Assembly: GCA_016946835.1 (NCBI GenBank) | Contig: JACVTC010000175.1 | Location: 255,001 to 316,198, forward strand | Length of the DNA stretch: 61,198 nt | Origin: Neocallimastix lanati (nom. inval.) | Taxonomy: Eukaryota; Neocallimastigomycota; Neocallimastigomycetes; Neocallimastigales; Neocallimastigaceae | Reading direction: 5' to 3' | In this document: positions 57,013 to 61,198 of the stretch, piece after piece | Layout: the number at the start of each line of letters is the position of its first letter | Position numbering within the stretch: the first letter of the stretch is position 1 | The notes under the pieces: model-generated | Database searches by the model: none | Seen by the model: only the letters and a program-made list of their open reading frames with translations | Told to the model about the DNA's origin: nothing | Position numbers and translations under genes: made by a program

Positions 57013-60000
57013 ATGGTGAATTATCGATATTTAAATAATTATAGAGATAATAATATTAACAATATATTTTAAGAAGAAGTAATAAATTTAGTGTAAAAAA
57101 GGAAGAAGATTTAAATGACTATTTCAAAAATAATATTATTACCACAATAGGTAATAAACCAAAGTATTCTTTTTTAAAAAATATCCTTGAAATTAAAAAG
57201 TTGTAATCTTTTAAATTGTAAATTAGTATTAAATGGAAATGAAGTTGAATTTGAAAATGGAAAAACTTATTACTACAACAGAAATAGTGAATAATGATGT
57301 TGATATTAAGATTTTAAAAGAATTAATTGAAGCAGAAACTAAGGAAATTAGAGAGATGATAGTTTTACCTCTAACTCTCAATGCCAATTTATCTACTCTA
57401 GGCTACATCATGGATGTTGAACTTTTAAAAATTGTATCATTTTATGATAAAAATAATATTGAAAGATTAAGTAAATATTTAATTTCGAAGTTTAAAGAAT
57501 TCAATGATTCAGACGATGACTATAATCCTATTTATCCAAGTTTTCCTGGTGAAACTATAGATCCCAGTTCAATTTACCTATATTATTCTCAATGGCTTCA
57601 TTACTTAGATCATTCCCCAGATTATGATAAAAAATCTCTCATTCCAAAAAGTTATCAATGGGGTATGAAAAAATTGGATCAAGAAGAAGAAAGTAATTCC
57701 AATTTTTAAGTGAAATTTCAGTAGGAGATTCCAATGAAAAAAAACTAAAAATTATTTCTTATGGTGACGAAGAAGAATTTTGTCAATCTATGATGGTACT
57801 TATGCAATCTTCAGAAAATTTTGTCGAAGAAGATGTACAAGATATTAATACATTTATGATTAAAGTATAGATCACGAAAAATATATACCTAAACCAATCC
57901 TTAATTTAGAAAATTTAGCCCATGTCACCAACTCCTATCTTAATTATTTTCGTGGTAAAAATTTACCATTTAATACCATTTATTCCTGGTTTAGTCATTT
58001 CAACATATCCTATGATGAAGTATTAATTATTGCTTTAGCATTTTCAAATCATTTTAATGTTGCTTCGAATCTTAAAAATATAGAAAATTTGAATATTTAA
58101 GTGGATACACATCAAAAAATTTTAATGAAATTTTTAAACGATTGCTCCGGAACTCATCGTTACAATGAATTTTTAAAAAAAAAGAAGTATGGTCAAGACT
58201 TTGTGGAACTATTATACGGATAATTTATGAAGGAATATCCAGAGTTGGTGGAAAGATTTATTAAGAATTTCTAAGGAAGATGTTTTTAATTTTATTTCTA
58301 TTAATCGATATCATAAATACATTGATTTTGATGAGGATAAAGAAGAAGAAGTGGAAACAACAGCAGTAGAGGAAATTTAGATGATCTCTATAAAAAGGAA
58401 ATTGAAAAAGCTTTAAAAAGCAATAGTGAATTTCTTTCTTCAGTTACTTTTAAATTCTTGTAATCTTTTAAGTAGTATTATTACAGTGAATGGGACTGAT
58501 TATGAATTTGAAATGGAAAAATTATTATTAGATGAAGAGGAGGAAGAAGAGGATGAAGAGCAGACGAACGAGAAGGAAAATGAAAATAATTCTAAAGCAA
58601 GGAAGAATTATTTATGAAAACCTTTAAAAAGTTTGATGAATAAGGCCACCAAACTTATTCGACAAAATTAAATATAGTTCTTTCTTTAAATGAAAATATT
58701 TCTAAATTAGGTTTTTGTATGGATATTCCACTCTTAAAGAAAATAGCGGTATATGACGAGTATGAAATTGAGAAATCTATCAATTAATATCTTCAGAATT
58801 AGAAAATATAACATGTTCTCGAATCAATTATATGCCACCTTATTATAATTTCCCTCGTAATCATCTTTCCATAGAATTAACCTATAAAAGTTATTGTAAG
58901 TGGCTCCTTTCCTTGGAATTATTAAACTATGATCCAAATATGATTCCAACGAATTATAGAACTCGATTTGAACAGTATCACGATGCTGAAGTTATAGAAA
59001 ATGAAGTAAGGAATATCAAATTAAAAACTCTTTCTATCGGTCATAAAGATGAATTTTATCAAGTGATGATCCACCTCATGAGTGCCTCGGAAGCCATTTC
59101 CAAAGAAGATATTATGGATTTGCATTCCTTTATTAAGTATGAAGAGAATCGTTTAAAATATATTCCAGAAATGATTCCAAATAAAGAAAATCTTGCCAAT
59201 ATTATTTATCGATTGGTACTCTATTGTATGACTGAGTCACCACCTTTAGAGACCATTTTACCTTATTATACTAAGTTAATGATGTCTTAAGATTAGCTTT
59301 GGTCATGTCTGGAAATCAAGCCTCCGATTAGGAAGATCAGTAAAATTTAAATCATTTAAAAATTCAGAAAGAAGAATATTAATGACACTCTTGAATAATT
59401 GCCGTAACCGTTATGAGGACTTTATGAAATATAAAATATGTGGGAAAGATTTTGTGAACGAGTACATCCTTCCAAATTCAAGAATCTTTATCCTGACTTA
59501 ATAATATGATCTACTGGGAAGTGTATCGTATATTAGGTACTCCAGAACATAAAAAAATTAGAATGGAATATCGATTTTATCTTTCTCTCTATGAATTGGA
59601 TGATCGATTTAAGGAATATAAAGAAAAGGTTCGTAAGTATGTTAAAGAATTAAAAAAAAAAAGAAGAAGAAAAGAAAAAGGAACAAGAAAAGAATGAAAA
59701 TACAACTAGCACAACAAATAATACTATGAACACTACTTCTAATACCAATGATAATAATAATACTAATGATAATAACAATAATAATGAAAGTCTCATTAGA
59801 ATTCGTGAAAGATTGAATGTAATAAGAAATGATAAGATTTTAATAATATAAATAAAGTATTAGGTGTGAGCGATCTTTTTAATATTTCAGAACATCAAAC
59901 ATTCTTAAAAAAATTTAATAGTATTGAAACTATGCCAAAGGATATAAGAGAATATATTCATCAATATTTATTGACAATTGCAGGCGTAGCCTATAGCAAT

Positions 60001-61198
60001 CTATTAGTTATTATTAATAATAATTTTCTAAATAATAGTAACTGTATTTATTGGGATTCAGAAAAACGAAAAAATATGGTTAAAAAAAATTATGAAATGG
60101 TGTATGAAGGATTACCGGAAATTTTAATTCATCATAATGAAACTATTTTACCTACACTTAGAAGAGAACTTTTAGAAAAAAGAATTCAGGAGCTTCAACC
60201 ATTCATTTTAAAATTAAATAAACAAAATCTTCAATATAAAAAGGAAAGACCAACATTTAATTCTCAATGGACTGAATTTATGGTCAATCAACAAATAAAT
60301 GAAGCCGCTCATTTGTTATCTCAAAAACCAGGAGTTTATCTTCGTCATTTAGATGAATTAATTACAAAGAGTCAAAATGAGGAGGAAATTAAAGAAATTA
60401 TAACTTTTTTAGAAAAGGTAGCTCAAAAAGCTTCCGTTAAGGTACTGTTAAGTGTTATGGGCTATTTCCAAAATAGAATAGGAAAAAAAATGAATATGAG
60501 AGCTTTTCTTATTAAAAGTAATGATAATAGTAAAAGTAATAATAAGAAAGAGAGAGGAAGAAATGGTCATGGTAATTCCTCTATAAAAAGTTCCATTTAT
60601 TATACAGATAAAGTTAAGGAACCTCTTAGAGAAGAACTTTGTCATCAAATAATTAAAATTATTGATGAAGCTCTTCTTCAAAAATTTAAAGATAAATCTC
60701 CATTCCATGGAGTTTATATTAGTCCAGAACTTCAAAAAATGTATATTCCTTTTGATCTCAGAAATGCTAGTAAAGGTTTAGAAAATTATACTAAAGGATC
60801 TCGATTAGATCTTTCCTTTAAAAATATTACTCAAGAAGAAAAGGAACAAATGGTAAAGGATGCAGAGATTGCACTTGAAAAGAAACAAGCCGAAGAAAAA
60901 CAAATGTATGATAAGAAAAAGAAGCATGAAATTGATCTCATCAATTTGAAATCAAGAATAAGTAAGAAGGAAAAAGAGATTGAAACGAAATCTAAAGCAA
61001 TAAATACTCAAAATAAATCAAAAAAAGAAATAAAACAAATCCTAAAACAATTGAATAAAGAATTAGAAAAAGACCGAAGAATAGAAACACGTTGTAGAAA
61101 AGATTTCAATACCGCCCTCAGTAAAATGGGAAAATCTAGAAAAACAGGTTCAAAAGCTTGAAAAGGATTTAGAGGATAAAAGAAATTGTCCAATCGGT
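57013..61198 (+). pseudogene. TerD-associated-like gene copy 3, frameshifted and cut by the window end
   Basis: Aligns with copies 1 and 2 from the ATG to the coiled coil (about residue 1400). At least two dozen indels, nearly all of one base and many in homopolymers, break the frame (for example near 57070, 57198, 57262, 57705, 58076, 58102, 58184, 58597, 59275, 59328, 59504, 61116). One Asn/Thr repeat unit of 18 bp is missing at about 59750. A cluster of substitutions lies at 57825-57880. In contrast, 59866-61110 is intact. The pattern could be a real pseudogene or uncorrected long-read errors near a contig end. The TerD-like domain lies beyond the window. Confidence 0.7.

Overview
The window looks like nuclear DNA of an anaerobic gut fungus (Neocallimastigomycota). 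It is extremely A+T-rich, with long homopolymer and microsatellite tracts between genes. Two genes are split by short GT...AG introns. One intronless gene encodes a secreted protein with two fungal dockerin (CBM10-type) domains fused to a feruloyl-esterase-like domain, the signature architecture of cellulosomes in these fungi. Species cannot be told from the sequence alone.

Layout: 1-2.9 kb is AT-rich DNA carrying a 1.08 kb inverted-repeat element with a 9-bp target duplication. A ten-exon annexin gene lies at 2.98-5.63 kb. A 5'-truncated LINE copy (6.04-7.14 kb) is followed by a decayed minus-strand reading frame (7.43-9.59 kb) that resembles a plasmid/virus-type RNA polymerase. A secreted leucine-rich-repeat protein with a Tyr/Gly/Asn-rich tail is at 11.24-12.68 kb. 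From 13.27 to 22.44 kb the DNA is a nearly continuous graveyard of one non-LTR retrotransposon (LINE) group, several copies abutting head-to-tail at poly(A) tracts. A 2.38 kb element with 138-bp terminal inverted repeats and no visible transposase occupies 23.01-25.39 kb. The dockerin-esterase gene is at 28.39-29.55 kb, then more LINE copies at 30.2-33.9 kb.

From about 34 kb to the end lies a tandem array. A 1671-residue protein gene occurs at 36.66-41.68 kb and again, identical in protein sequence, at 46.84-51.86 kb. A third, frameshifted copy starts at 57.01 kb and runs off the window. The repeat period is about 10.18 kb and includes LINE fragments, two small inverted-repeat elements and a minisatellite. 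From family knowledge (recalled, not searched), the protein resembles large bacterial TerD-associated proteins of the MXAN_6230/SCO0854 type. It carries an internal duplication of its N-terminal region and a coiled coil inserted just before the TerD-like part. This suggests a bacterial stress-response protein acquired and then amplified in a fungus, and is the most interesting content of the window.

The genes do not form a pathway. The esterase and the LRR protein are secreted or surface proteins, annexin is a cytoplasmic Ca2+/membrane-binding protein, and the TerD-like array is probably cytosolic. The rest is mobile DNA. Exon joins, frameshift positions and element borders were worked out by eye; identity percentages were not computed.
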